This document shows, in pieces, positions 1 to 8,144 of a stretch of DNA of 44,431 nt. Both the position numbers and the translations under genes were made by a program. Under the pieces are notes generated by a model. The model was not told where the DNA came from, ran no database searches, and saw nothing but the letters and a program-made list of their open reading frames with translations. The number at the start of each line of letters is the position of its first letter. Within the stretch, counting starts at the first letter, position 1. The stretch is from Gemmatimonadaceae bacterium (lineage in GTDB: Bacteria > Gemmatimonadota > Gemmatimonadetes > Gemmatimonadales > Gemmatimonadaceae): positions 1-44,431 of the forward strand of contig DASYSS010000100.1 in NCBI GenBank assembly GCA_036003045.1, written 5' to 3'.

Positions 1-1
1 T

Positions 2-616
2 TCATCCCGCCTGCATTGCCATGCAAGGGTGACGCGCGATGTCTGCGCGAAGCGATCGCTCGTCCACCGCGAACGCAACCGTCACCTCGATCTCGGCGCG
101 CTCGGGAACGAGGCGAACGATTTCGAGGCGCCGTGTTTCCGGGCGCGAAAGAGCGCCGAGTACGCGCGGTGCCGCGTTCGCCGTCGCGGCCATGGGAACC
201 CGGCACGGGAGAAAGAGCCGGCGCGAGGCGTTGCCGAGCTGCACTTCGAGTCCATAGCGCGCGAGAAACGCGGAGAGTACGTCGTATGCAGACCGCGCCG
301 CCCTGAGATCGACGTCCGAGTGATAGACCCGCCAGGCGTCATGGACCCATCGATCACCGCGTCGGTCGCGAGTGATGACGAGCAGAGAGGAGGGATCGTG
401 CCGCGGTAAGGACATCGGCGCGGCGACCCATACACCGACGGTCTCGAAGAGCGCGGTGCCACGGTCCGTCGTCGTCAGATCATTGACCCACCGGGGGAAC
501 CGGAGCACCCGCTCGACGTCGCGACGCGTTACGTGATGGGTTGGCGCGTGACGCTTGAACTCGTGCTCGAATTTGATGCGGAACCCATTGAGGGGCACAC
601 CGACTGCTGGTGCCAT
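2..616 (-). CDS. Hypothetical protein, 204 aa
   Basis: I do not recognise the family. The frame stays open upstream to 739, but the ATG at 616 is preferred because an AGGTG-like ribosome site sits just before it and the upstream residues (Arg/Gly/Cys-rich) look untranslated. The product is soluble-looking, with no signal peptide and no membrane segment, and mixes hydrophobic beta-strand-like stretches (FETVGVWVAAP, SSLLVITRD) with many Arg and Asp. The C-terminal stop lies at the window edge, so the gene is complete. The 298 bases between this gene and the next (617-914) contain no convincing gene; a TATACGAT-like stretch on the minus strand near 705 could be its promoter. It is transcribed in the same direction as the hydrolase upstream of it. 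Confidence 0.55.
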   Translation of the reverse strand: MAPAVGVPLNGFRIKFEHEFKRHAPTHHVTRRDVERVLRFPRWVNDLTTTDRGTALFETVGVWVAAPMSLPRHDPSSLLVITRDRRGDRWVHDAWRVYHSDVDLRAARSAYDVLSAFLARYGLEVQLGNASRRLFLPCRVPMAATANAAPRVLGALSRPETRRLEIVRLVPERAEIEVTVAFAVDERSLRADIARHPCMAMQAG

Positions 617-914
617 GGCAACACCTGCGGCTCCGCGGTCGCAGCCGCGGGTCGTCCCAAAAAAAACCTCTACGTACGGTGCGTCGTCGCCGCCGTCCGA
701 TCGTATAGACTTGCGAATCCAGCAAACGTATCGGGCCACATTTGCTTCTTACCGAGATGTAAAGCGGCTCGGATGTGTTCACGCCGAGGCGCAGCAAACC
801 CGCCCACTCAGGTCGCGGGAAATACAAACTCGCCCTGAAAGTCCACGAGGACGAAATCGTTTTTGGCGTTACGCTTACCGTTGGGCGGTTCGTCGCGGGT
901 ATGGCTCGAGCCAG

Positions 915-1751
915 TTAGAACAGCCCGTGAGCGTGATACCAGTCGTGAACCCGCTGGAACATCGCCGGCGACGTTCGCACGGCGAGGTGATCGAGGCCCG
1001 GGTACACGAACAGTTGATGGTCGACGTTCGTCGCAGCCAACACCGAGTCCTGACGCTGGTCGTAGCTCAGTGCCACGGTGGTGTCGGCGTCACCATGATG
1101 CATCTGGTAGGGCGTTCGGATGGTGATCGCTTCCGCGATCGTTGGCGCCGGTCCCGCGACGATGAACGCCGGGCGGACGCCGCCGCCCGTGTGCGACGCG
1201 ACGCGAAAATCACTCGGGTACGCGCCCAGCAGCGCGACGTCGACATACGCGCCCATGCTATGCCCATGAGCGGCGACGCGGGTCATGTCGACGTACCCGA
1301 GCTTGCGCAACAAGAGATAGGTCATGTGGGCGCGCTCCACGTTGGCGGCACTGGCGCCGACGTCGGCCGCGGTTCCGGGCGACCCGAGCGGTACGCCGCT
1401 CGAATGGGTGTAGTTCACGCCGATGCACACGAGTCCCCACGTTACCATCGTCGGCGCAACGAGACCCGAGAAGAACGAGGCGCTGCCATCGGAGCCATGA
1501 CTCAGCAGAACCGCCGGAAATGGTCCCGCGCCGAGGGGTTTGTACAATACGCCGGTGAGATCATACGCGACGCCGTCGACGGCGCCTTTGTACGACCATG
1601 TTGCCCCAGTGGGCGACTCGGGATTTCCGGTGACTACGAACCCGGTGTCGGAGCCGGAGCCGATCGTGCCGCTCGAGGTAGCACCGGAGCCACCGCACGC
1701 GGCGATGGCGATGAACGAGAGCAACACGAGCATTCGGACGCCGCTATGCAT
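915..1751 (-). CDS. Lipoprotein alpha/beta hydrolase (dienelactone hydrolase/PET hydrolase-like)
   Basis: Predicted envelope-anchored serine hydrolase, 278 aa. The start at 1751 gives a lipoprotein signal peptide whose lipobox reads IAAC followed by GG. The nucleophile elbow GHSMG is present, preceded by a beta strand (VDMTRVAAHGHSMG); the acid is probably the Asp of HHGDAD and the base the His of GLDHLAV, in the right order for the fold. An oxyanion-type HGSDG motif follows the first central strand (FPAVLLSHGSDG). This layout fits secreted ester or amide hydrolases of the dienelactone/platelet-activating-factor acetylhydrolase group; the substrate cannot be read from sequence. The gene stands alone, 163 bp from the next start. 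The frame extends further upstream to 1838 but those residues would spoil the signal peptide. Confidence 0.8.
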   Translation of the reverse strand: MHSGVRMLVLLSFIAIAACGGSGATSSGTIGSGSDTGFVVTGNPESPTGATWSYKGAVDGVAYDLTGVLYKPLGAGPFPAVLLSHGSDGSASFFSGLVAPTMVTWGLVCIGVNYTHSSGVPLGSPGTAADVGASAANVERAHMTYLLLRKLGYVDMTRVAAHGHSMGAYVDVALLGAYPSDFRVASHTGGGVRPAFIVAGPAPTIAEAITIRTPYQMHHGDADTTVALSYDQRQDSVLAATNVDHQLFVYPGLDHLAVRTSPAMFQRVHDWYHAHGLF

Positions 1752-2068
1752 AAGAGCATGGACGGTTCGAGGATCTGGCCGCGCGACATGCGCGACGCGG
1801 CAATGGAAAGTGGTAGAGAATACGCCGGTGCCCGTCAAGCCGATTCAGGCTTCTTGGCGCGATTCCATGTGCAGATGGCGATTTACTCCGCGGATACCTT
1901 CAAGAAGCAAGGCTTGCCAACGGTCAGCTCGCGCGAGCACACGGTGGAGGGAATGACTCCGGTGCTCATCGGATTGATCTGGCTGACGAACGCGTCGTAG
2001 CTGACGGCTCGACGCCGCCGCCATTCGCTGATCCGAATGACGGCGGCGCTGCAACGGCGGCGGCTTGA
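1752..2068. other. Non-coding gap, 317 bp
   Basis: Between the hydrolase start and the stop of the Ig-like lipoprotein gene. Short open frames exist on both strands but none has a ribosome site, a recognisable domain or a plausible composition. It probably holds the hydrolase promoter; I see no strong hairpin. Confidence 0.4.
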
Positions 2069-3256
2069 TCACGTGCAGGTGCCGGCCGCGGATGTGACGT
2101 TGACGGTGTAGCTCGCTGTGTGCCCCGCGACCGCGACCGTCCCAGCGTACGTGCCAAACTGGCTGATCGGCACTCGCACGACGACTGATCCGGATGAGAG
2201 CGTCCCCGCGAGGCTCGTCGGACCGATGACGCCCGGGCCGGAAATACCGAGCTGGTACGCTTGGTCAAGCTGCGCCGGCGTCGTGTTGATCGTGACGCAC
2301 ACTTCACTCGTCGTGGTCAGATGACGATACGTCGCCGTGCTGGAGAGCGTGAACGTTGCCGCGGGTGGCATCCACGTTTGGTCGACCGTGATATACCGAA
2401 CACTCATGTTGTGCTTCGCGGTGCCGCCGCCGTCCGTCGCCTTGTCCTCGGCGAACACGCCGAAGCAATAGCGGAGCGTCGTGGGGGCTCCACCCGCGCT
2501 GACGGGATTGAAGGCGTTGGCGTTGAGCGTGAAGCTGCCGTTCGACAGCACGCTCGACGTGTAGTCCCACGAGTTGCCTGCGACCTGCCCCGGCCCCGTA
2601 CCGCTCGGCCACGGCGTGTTATCCGTATTACCGCACTGGTTGCTCGGGCCGGGCTTGAGGACGCTCCCGGTGGCCTTGAACAAATAGGCATCCGCGATCG
2701 TGCCGCCGATGCTGAACGGCATCGACGCACCGTTCGACTGCGACGTGGCCGGCGGAGGCGCCGGAATCGTGATCGCCGGGCCGTGGTTCTTCAGGTAGAG
2801 ACTCATCGTCGACGTGGCGCGGTTGCCGGCAACGTCCTTTCCGTTCCAGACGATGCCGAGTTGGCCGTCGGGAAGGCCCGTCAGCGATGCGGTGTACGTA
2901 TTTCCGTTGCGGGTCACAGGGAGAGACTCCCCGCCGATCGACGCGCTCACGCTCGATGGATCGACCCCGCTCGCCGCCGCTCCGTTTGATCCAATGATGT
3001 CGTTGATGTCGACATGAATGCTGTTGATCGCGAAAGGACCGGTCAGCGACGACACCGGAAACGGATTGACAAAAAGCGGCGGCGTGTTGTCACTCACGGT
3101 CGGCGTCGTGTTTTCCACCAACGACGGCGGGACGAAGAAATCCGCCGGCTTGGCTTCGCAGCCCGCCAGGACGAGCATCGATGCAAGAACCGCTACCGAC
3201 GTGGCGTGGCGCGCGAGCGGCCGGCCGCCAAATGAGAATTCCGAGTCGAGTTTCAT
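2069..3256 (-). CDS. Ig-like-domain lipoprotein
   Basis: Predicted surface or periplasmic lipoprotein, 395 aa. The ATG at 3256 has a GAGGAA ribosome site 8 bases upstream, and the signal peptide ends in the lipobox LAGC. The mature protein begins with a Pro/Thr-rich linker, then a beta-rich region with Ig-like or cadherin-like features (residues about 70-170: DGQLGIVWNGKDVAGNRATS is typical of bacterial Ig-like repeats), followed by a central region with isolated Cys residues and a C-terminal beta domain ending TASYTVNVTSAAGTCT. No enzyme motif is visible. The start lies 11 bp after the stop of the outer-membrane protein gene, so the two are almost certainly one operon. A role as a partner or surface-exposed binding module of that barrel protein is an inference. 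Confidence 0.75.
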   Translation of the reverse strand: MKLDSEFSFGGRPLARHATSVAVLASMLVLAGCEAKPADFFVPPSLVENTTPTVSDNTPPLFVNPFPVSSLTGPFAINSIHVDINDIIGSNGAAASGVDPSSVSASIGGESLPVTRNGNTYTASLTGLPDGQLGIVWNGKDVAGNRATSTMSLYLKNHGPAITIPAPPPATSQSNGASMPFSIGGTIADAYLFKATGSVLKPGPSNQCGNTDNTPWPSGTGPGQVAGNSWDYTSSVLSNGSFTLNANAFNPVSAGGAPTTLRYCFGVFAEDKATDGGGTAKHNMSVRYITVDQTWMPPAATFTLSSTATYRHLTTTSEVCVTINTTPAQLDQAYQLGISGPGVIGPTSLAGTLSSGSVVVRVPISQFGTYAGTVAVAGHTASYTVNVTSAAGTCT

Positions 3257-3267
3257 TGAAGTATTCC

Positions 3268-4953
3268 TCAGAAGCCGGCGTGGATGGGAAGCCGGTACGT
3301 AAGGCCGGCTCCAAAGCGGAGATTGAGGTCGGCGTCGTTCGAGGTGCCCGCGCCGGTGTAGGTCATGTTCAAGCGCCAATTCAGATCCGACGACAGCGGG
3401 CGCTCGATGGCGACGCCGATGTTGGTCTTCCACGTCTCGAGCGTCCGATGCGACTGGTCGAGCGAAACGCCGAGCCGTGTGATCGGAACGAGGTCGAGGT
3501 AGTCGTAGGCATACGTGACTCCGCCGATCACCTCGACATGGGTCTTCCACAGAAACGACAAGCTCCGGCCGGCGCTCAGATCGTAGAACGTCCCGTTCAA
3601 GTCTCCGTCGACTCGCGAGAATGGTGAACCGGGTGTGCTGAACCGCTGGGTGTAGTGCAGTGTGTTGACGTGACGGCACGCCCAAATGCGCCACCCGGCC
3701 TGCGCGAATCCAAGCCCGACGCCCCAGCCCGGCGCGGTCTGCTCCCCGGTGAAGGCGCCGATGTTCGCCTGGTCGCCCGCCGTATGCGCGAATTGTTGAT
3801 ACCAGTTCTCCTCGATCCCCGCGCCCACGAACCACCCGCCGCCGCCCACCTTGCCGTGAGGGATCGCGCCCACCTTGGGCGGTTCCGTTCCACTCGGCGT
3901 TCCGGTCCCGGGCTTCTCCATCGTATGAGGACGCGTCGTGTCGATGGCCGGCGGAGCGCCGGTGCCAGGGCGTTCTTGGGTGTGCGGGTGCGTCGTGTCC
4001 GTTGGCGGCCGCGCCGGCGGCACACTGTCCTTCGGCGCCCTGGGCTGCGGCGTCGTCAGATGTTCTGTGCAGTCGATGATCGGGATTGGCAAACCATAAA
4101 TGTCAAGAATCTGATAGTAGATTCGCGTGAGGCGTGCGTGTTCGGCCTGCTCCCACTTCTCTTCCGCTTCGAGCACGCGGACGGCCGCCGTGTCGGATGG
4201 AACGCTACGAAGCGCCGCCGCCAAGCGATCGAAGACCTCGTCGTGGTAGTTGCGCAAAGCAGTCGCCGCGTCCTGGTTCTCGCGGAGCAGCTGAGCGATC
4301 GCCTTTTTCCACGCGTCGTACTCCGCTTGCGTGCAGAAAAACTTCGGAATGGACGGGATGCCCTGGAGGAACCGGGCGGGCCGCTTCAGGCCGGCCAGAG
4401 GATCCTTCTTCGGCGGGTCGACCGGTGGCGGATTTCGCCTCGCCTTGGGATCGCTGCAGTCGACGACCCGAGTCTTTCGATAGAGCTCGAGCTTCTCGTT
4501 GAGCGCCTTCTGCGGGTCCTGAAGGATCTCTTTGTTCGACTCCGACCAGAAGCCGGGCGCGAGCGGATCGATGCCCGCTTTGGCGAACGCACTACCGGGC
4601 CCGGATATTTCCGTTGAGCCGTTCACGCTTCCCTTGAACGCAGTCCAGTCGCGCTCGAGGTCGCCCAGCTCCGCGCGCAGTTCGGCCAACATCCGGCCCG
4701 CGGCCAGTTTGTCGGCGTTGTCGCAGTACACGCCGCCGACCGGCACTTCGTCGATCCGTTTGAGCAGCGCGGCAGCGCGATCCTTGAACTCGGCCGACTG
4801 GCGGCGATAAGACTCGACGCCGTTCTCGAAAAAATGCCACTGCGCGCCCGCGCTGGCGGCGTTCGCCGCCAGCCCGCCGAGCGCCATCGTCAGTACCAGC
4901 GCGATCCTCCCGGTGCCGTTCGCGGCAAGACGCAACGCTTTGGATCCGACCAT
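3268..4953 (-). CDS. Outer-membrane protein: helical N-domain, Pro-rich linker, C-terminal beta-barrel
   Basis: 561 aa with a signal peptide (hydrophobic ALVLTMALGGLAANAASAGAQ). Residues about 40-300 are alpha-helical with conserved-looking Cys residues and Glu/Lys/Arg-rich helices. A Pro/Thr-rich linker follows, holding two copies of a DTTxPHTxExPGTG unit. The last 200 residues alternate as amphipathic strands (GWFVGAGIEENWYQQF onward) and end in Phe, as outer-membrane barrels do. The ATG at 4953 has an AGGGAG ribosome site. It is first in an operon with the Ig-like lipoprotein and is divergent from the ECF sigma factor/kinase pair, which suggests an envelope structure controlled by that pair; this is inferred from gene order only. 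The function of the periplasmic helical domain is unknown. Confidence 0.7.
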   Translation of the reverse strand: MVGSKALRLAANGTGRIALVLTMALGGLAANAASAGAQWHFFENGVESYRRQSAEFKDRAAALLKRIDEVPVGGVYCDNADKLAAGRMLAELRAELGDLERDWTAFKGSVNGSTEISGPGSAFAKAGIDPLAPGFWSESNKEILQDPQKALNEKLELYRKTRVVDCSDPKARRNPPPVDPPKKDPLAGLKRPARFLQGIPSIPKFFCTQAEYDAWKKAIAQLLRENQDAATALRNYHDEVFDRLAAALRSVPSDTAAVRVLEAEEKWEQAEHARLTRIYYQILDIYGLPIPIIDCTEHLTTPQPRAPKDSVPPARPPTDTTHPHTQERPGTGAPPAIDTTRPHTMEKPGTGTPSGTEPPKVGAIPHGKVGGGGWFVGAGIEENWYQQFAHTAGDQANIGAFTGEQTAPGWGVGLGFAQAGWRIWACRHVNTLHYTQRFSTPGSPFSRVDGDLNGTFYDLSAGRSLSFLWKTHVEVIGGVTYAYDYLDLVPITRLGVSLDQSHRTLETWKTNIGVAIERPLSSDLNWRLNMTYTGAGTSNDADLNLRFGAGLTYRLPIHAGF

Positions 4954-5108
4954 TGTTCGCTCCCTGAAGGGGTTCGCTTACAACGCCGGATTTCGCGCTG
5001 AAAGTGCTCATTGCCCTCAGAGGTCGGGCCGACGAGCCGTCAGCCATGCCCGTGATTGGCGCCCGAGGGCCATGAGCGGTATCGTCTGGTCGACCCAGCC
5101 GCGCTCCT
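4954..5108. promoter_or_regulatory. Divergent intergenic region between the envelope operon and sigma/kinase operon
   Basis: 155 bp separating the starts of the outer-membrane protein gene and the ECF sigma gene. It must contain both promoters, but I could not identify convincing -35/-10 pairs. If the sigma factor regulates its neighbours, its recognition motif should be here. Confidence 0.35.
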
Positions 5109-5705
5109 GTGCTCCCTCTCCCCCCGTCCGAATCGGCGCCGGTCACCGAGATTCTCGCCCAGGCGCGAGCCGGAGACCGCGCGGCAATGGAGCGGCTCGT
5201 CTCGCTCGTGTACGGTGAGCTGCACGCAATGGCCCATCGCAAGCTGTCGTTCGAGCGCACGGGTCACACGCTGCAGACGACGGCGCTCGTCAACGAGGCC
5301 TACCTCAAGCTGGTAGATCAACGCAACGTCGATTGGCAGAACCGTTCCCACTTCTTTGCGGTGGCGGCGCTCGCGATGCGGCGGATTCTCGTCAACCACG
5401 CCGAAGCGCGGAACGCCGCCAAGCGAGGCGGCGCGGTGGAGCGCGTTCCGCTCGATGAGGTTCAGGTCATCGGCGGCGACATTCCCGACGACCGGCTGCT
5501 CGCGCTCGACGAGGCGCTGAAACGGCTCGAGCAGTTCAATGAACGCGGCGCCCGCGTGATCCAGTATCGCTTTTTCGGCGGAATGAATTACGACGAAATC
5601 GCGACGACCATGGGTGTTTCTCCCATTACGGTCCGCCGTTCGTGGGAATCGGCGCGGGCGTGGCTCAAGCGTGAGCTCGAAGCCGATATCGTCGACCAGC
5701 CATGA
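5109..5705 (+). CDS. ECF-type RNA polymerase sigma factor (kinase-associated)
   Basis: 198 aa, GTG start. Region 2 is the segment from LVSLVYGELHAMAHRKL through TALVNEAYLKLVD to HFFAVAALAMRRILVNHA; region 4 is the C-terminal helix-turn-helix (YDEIATTMGVSPITVRRSWESARAWLKREL). The sequence matches the ECF sigma subfamily (Pfam Sigma70_ECF type) common in Planctomycetes, Acidobacteria and Gemmatimonadota, which is usually encoded beside a Ser/Thr protein kinase instead of an anti-sigma factor. Here its stop codon overlaps the kinase start as ATGA, so the two are translationally coupled. Control by kinase phosphorylation is the expected mechanism from related systems, not something visible here. 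No ribosome site is clear before the GTG, so the exact start is uncertain. Confidence 0.9.
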   Translation: MLPLPPSESAPVTEILAQARAGDRAAMERLVSLVYGELHAMAHRKLSFERTGHTLQTTALVNEAYLKLVDQRNVDWQNRSHFFAVAALAMRRILVNHAEARNAAKRGGAVERVPLDEVQVIGGDIPDDRLLALDEALKRLEQFNERGARVIQYRFFGGMNYDEIATTMGVSPITVRRSWESARAWLKRELEADIVDQP

Positions 5706-8131
5706 CGAGTCCCCGCCCAAACCTCGATCCCTCGCAACCGACGGCCGAACGCTGGGCCGCGATTGAATCCGCATTCGGCGAGGCGTCCGGGCTGGCCGCG
5801 GCCGAGCGCGCCTCGTATTTCGCGGCGCTCGACCGGGACGATCCAGCGCTCGCCGCCGAGGTGAGGTCGCTCCTCGAGGCGAGCGACCCGTGGTGGATCG
5901 ATGAGTCGCTGGTCACGCTGCCGGTCGCTGAGCCGATGGTCCCTGACCAACGAATCGGCGCATACCAACTCGTTCGCGCCCTCGGCCGCGGCGGGATGGG
6001 CGAGGTGTGGCTCGCGCTGCGTGAGGGCCAGGATTTCCGGCAGCACGTCGCGCTCAAGATCGTGCGTGCCGGGATGGAATCGTCGGAGCTGGTCGCCGGC
6101 TTTCGGGCGGAACGGCAGATCCTCGGGTCGTTGAACCATCCCAACATCGCGCACTTACTCGATGTCGGCGAAACGGAAGACGGACGGCCATTCCTGGCAT
6201 TGGAGTTCGTCGAGGGCCACCAGCTCACTGACTACTGCGACGAGCATCGGCTGTCGGTCGACGACAGGCTGCGCTTGTTTCGAACGGTGTGCAACGCGGT
6301 CAGATTCGCGCACCAGAACCTGGTGGTTCACCAGGACCTGAAACCGTCGAACATCCTGGTGACGTCGGACGGCGTCCCGAAACTGCTCGACTTCGGGATC
6401 GCAAAAGTCCTGGCGCCGACCCGCTTTGACGCGGATCCGGCGAGTTCGGCGGCCGGGCCGGACCTCAAAGCGCTGACGCCGGAGTACGCGGCACCAGAAC
6501 AGATCGAAGGCGGGCCGACCACCACGGCGAGCGACGTCTACGCGCTCGGCGTCATTCTCTTCCAGCTTCTTTCGGGGCGGCGGCCATATCGTGATGTCGG
6601 CGCCGACCGGTCTGCACTGCTGGAAGCCATCCGCACCCGGCCGGTGCCATTGGCGAGTGAAGCCGTCGACTCGGACGGCGACGTTGAACGCGCGGGTCAA
6701 GTTGCCGCAGCCCGAAAGCTGTCGCCCGATGCGTTGCGGGCGAGACTGGCCCGCGACCTGGACGCCATCGTCCAACGCGCGCTGGCGCCGCTCGCCGCCG
6801 ACCGGTACTCCTCCGCGGAGCAGTTGGCAGCAGACGTCGAGCGAAGCCTGAACCGGTACCCCGTGAGCGCGCGTCCGCGAGCGCCGCGCTACGTCGCCGA
6901 ATGTTTCATGCGCCGTCATCAGGTTGGCGTCGTGTTGAGCGTCCTCGCATTCGCGAGCTTGGCGGCCTTCATCGTCACGGTCCTTCGACAATCGGCGGCG
7001 ATTCGCGAGCGGTCCGCGCAGGTCGAGAGCGAGCGCAAGCGCGCGGTGGCCGTTTCCTCGTTCCTTCAGGATCTGTTTCGCGGCGCCGACCCGGCGGAGG
7101 CAAAAGGCACGACGATCACGGCGCGGGAACTGTTGGATCGAGGCGCCGCGAAGATCGAGCGCGAGCTGGTCGACCAGCCGGCAGCGAAAGCTGATCTGAT
7201 GACGGTGATGAGCGAAAGCTACCAGAACCTCGGTTTGTATCCGCCGGCCGAACAGTTGGCGGAACGCGCGGTGGCGACGCTCCGCGCTCGCCACGCTCCG
7301 GCCGACTCGGCCTTCGCCGCCGCGCTGATCGCGCACGGAATGGCGCTGCACTACATCGATCGCACCCGCGACGCTCGCGTCGAGTACGACTCTGCGCTCG
7401 CGATCCGGCGCCGACTGGGCGACACGACGAGCGCCGTGGTCGCGCAGACGCTCGCCCTCGAGGGGTCGACGTTTCAGGACGACGGAGCGGACAGCACGGC
7501 GCGCCGGCTTTATAGCCGGGCAATCGGCTTGCGGCGCGCGAGTGGGGGAGGGGAAGTCACGACGGACACCGTGCTCGCGTTCACGCTCAACAACCTCGGC
7601 GTGCTGTTGCGGCGGAAGGGAGATCTGAACGGTGCGGATACGGCGTACCGCGAAGCGCTCGCGATTCGCGAGGCGACGCTGGGGCCGGATCACTTCGAGA
7701 CTCTGCGGACTCTCAACAACCTCGCGCTCGTGTCCGGGGCGCGCGGAAACCTCGCGGTGGCCGAGTCGTTACTGATCGTCGCGGCGGACGGATGGAAGCG
7801 AGTCGTCGGGGCCGATCATCCAGCGACCGCATTCGCTCTCAACAACCTGGGCAGTGTCTACATGAGGATGAACCAGCCGGCCAAGGCGCTGCGGTTGTTC
7901 AATGAGGCATTGGCCATCCGGCGGGCGAAACTCCAGCCGAGCGAGCCACTCATCGCGGTGACTTGGACCAACGTCGGCACGGCTCTACAAGCATTGGATG
8001 ATCGCCGAGGTGCGCTTCAGGCGTATCGTGCCGCGCTTGCGGTACGAGAATCGGTACCGGGACCGGAGACACCGGCGGTGGCGGACTTGAAGAAGGCGAT
8101 CGCGCGTCTCGAGAAGACGACTCGACGCTGA
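5702..8131 (+). CDS. Transmembrane Ser/Thr protein kinase with C-terminal TPR repeats
   Basis: 809 aa. After an 80-residue N-terminal helical region comes a kinase domain: glycine loop GRGGMGEVW (95-103), ATP-binding Lys119 in VALKIV, catalytic loop VVHQDLKPSN (208-217), metal-binding DFG (230-232) and activation-loop end TPEYAAPEQ. The catalytic loop has HQD where most kinases have HRD. A single membrane helix spans about 408-428, placing the kinase in the cytoplasm and the rest outside. Residues about 480-800 are tetratricopeptide repeats of the kinesin-light-chain type, with repeated NNLG and EALAIR signatures. It is coupled to the ECF sigma factor by a 4-base overlap. The TPR tail probably senses a periplasmic protein partner and the kinase acts on the sigma factor; both are inferences. 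Confidence 0.92.
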   Translation: MTSPRPNLDPSQPTAERWAAIESAFGEASGLAAAERASYFAALDRDDPALAAEVRSLLEASDPWWIDESLVTLPVAEPMVPDQRIGAYQLVRALGRGGMGEVWLALREGQDFRQHVALKIVRAGMESSELVAGFRAERQILGSLNHPNIAHLLDVGETEDGRPFLALEFVEGHQLTDYCDEHRLSVDDRLRLFRTVCNAVRFAHQNLVVHQDLKPSNILVTSDGVPKLLDFGIAKVLAPTRFDADPASSAAGPDLKALTPEYAAPEQIEGGPTTTASDVYALGVILFQLLSGRRPYRDVGADRSALLEAIRTRPVPLASEAVDSDGDVERAGQVAAARKLSPDALRARLARDLDAIVQRALAPLAADRYSSAEQLAADVERSLNRYPVSARPRAPRYVAECFMRRHQVGVVLSVLAFASLAAFIVTVLRQSAAIRERSAQVESERKRAVAVSSFLQDLFRGADPAEAKGTTITARELLDRGAAKIERELVDQPAAKADLMTVMSESYQNLGLYPPAEQLAERAVATLRARHAPADSAFAAALIAHGMALHYIDRTRDARVEYDSALAIRRRLGDTTSAVVAQTLALEGSTFQDDGADSTARRLYSRAIGLRRASGGGEVTTDTVLAFTLNNLGVLLRRKGDLNGADTAYREALAIREATLGPDHFETLRTLNNLALVSGARGNLAVAESLLIVAADGWKRVVGADHPATAFALNNLGSVYMRMNQPAKALRLFNEALAIRRAKLQPSEPLIAVTWTNVGTALQALDDRRGALQAYRAALAVRESVPGPETPAVADLKKAIARLEKTTRR

Positions 8132-8144
8132 CGGTAACCCACGG

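Noticed and set aside
6155-7693. 512-codon minus-strand frame opposite the kinase
   Set aside because: No motif, Arg-rich composition, entirely within a gene with clear kinase and TPR signatures.
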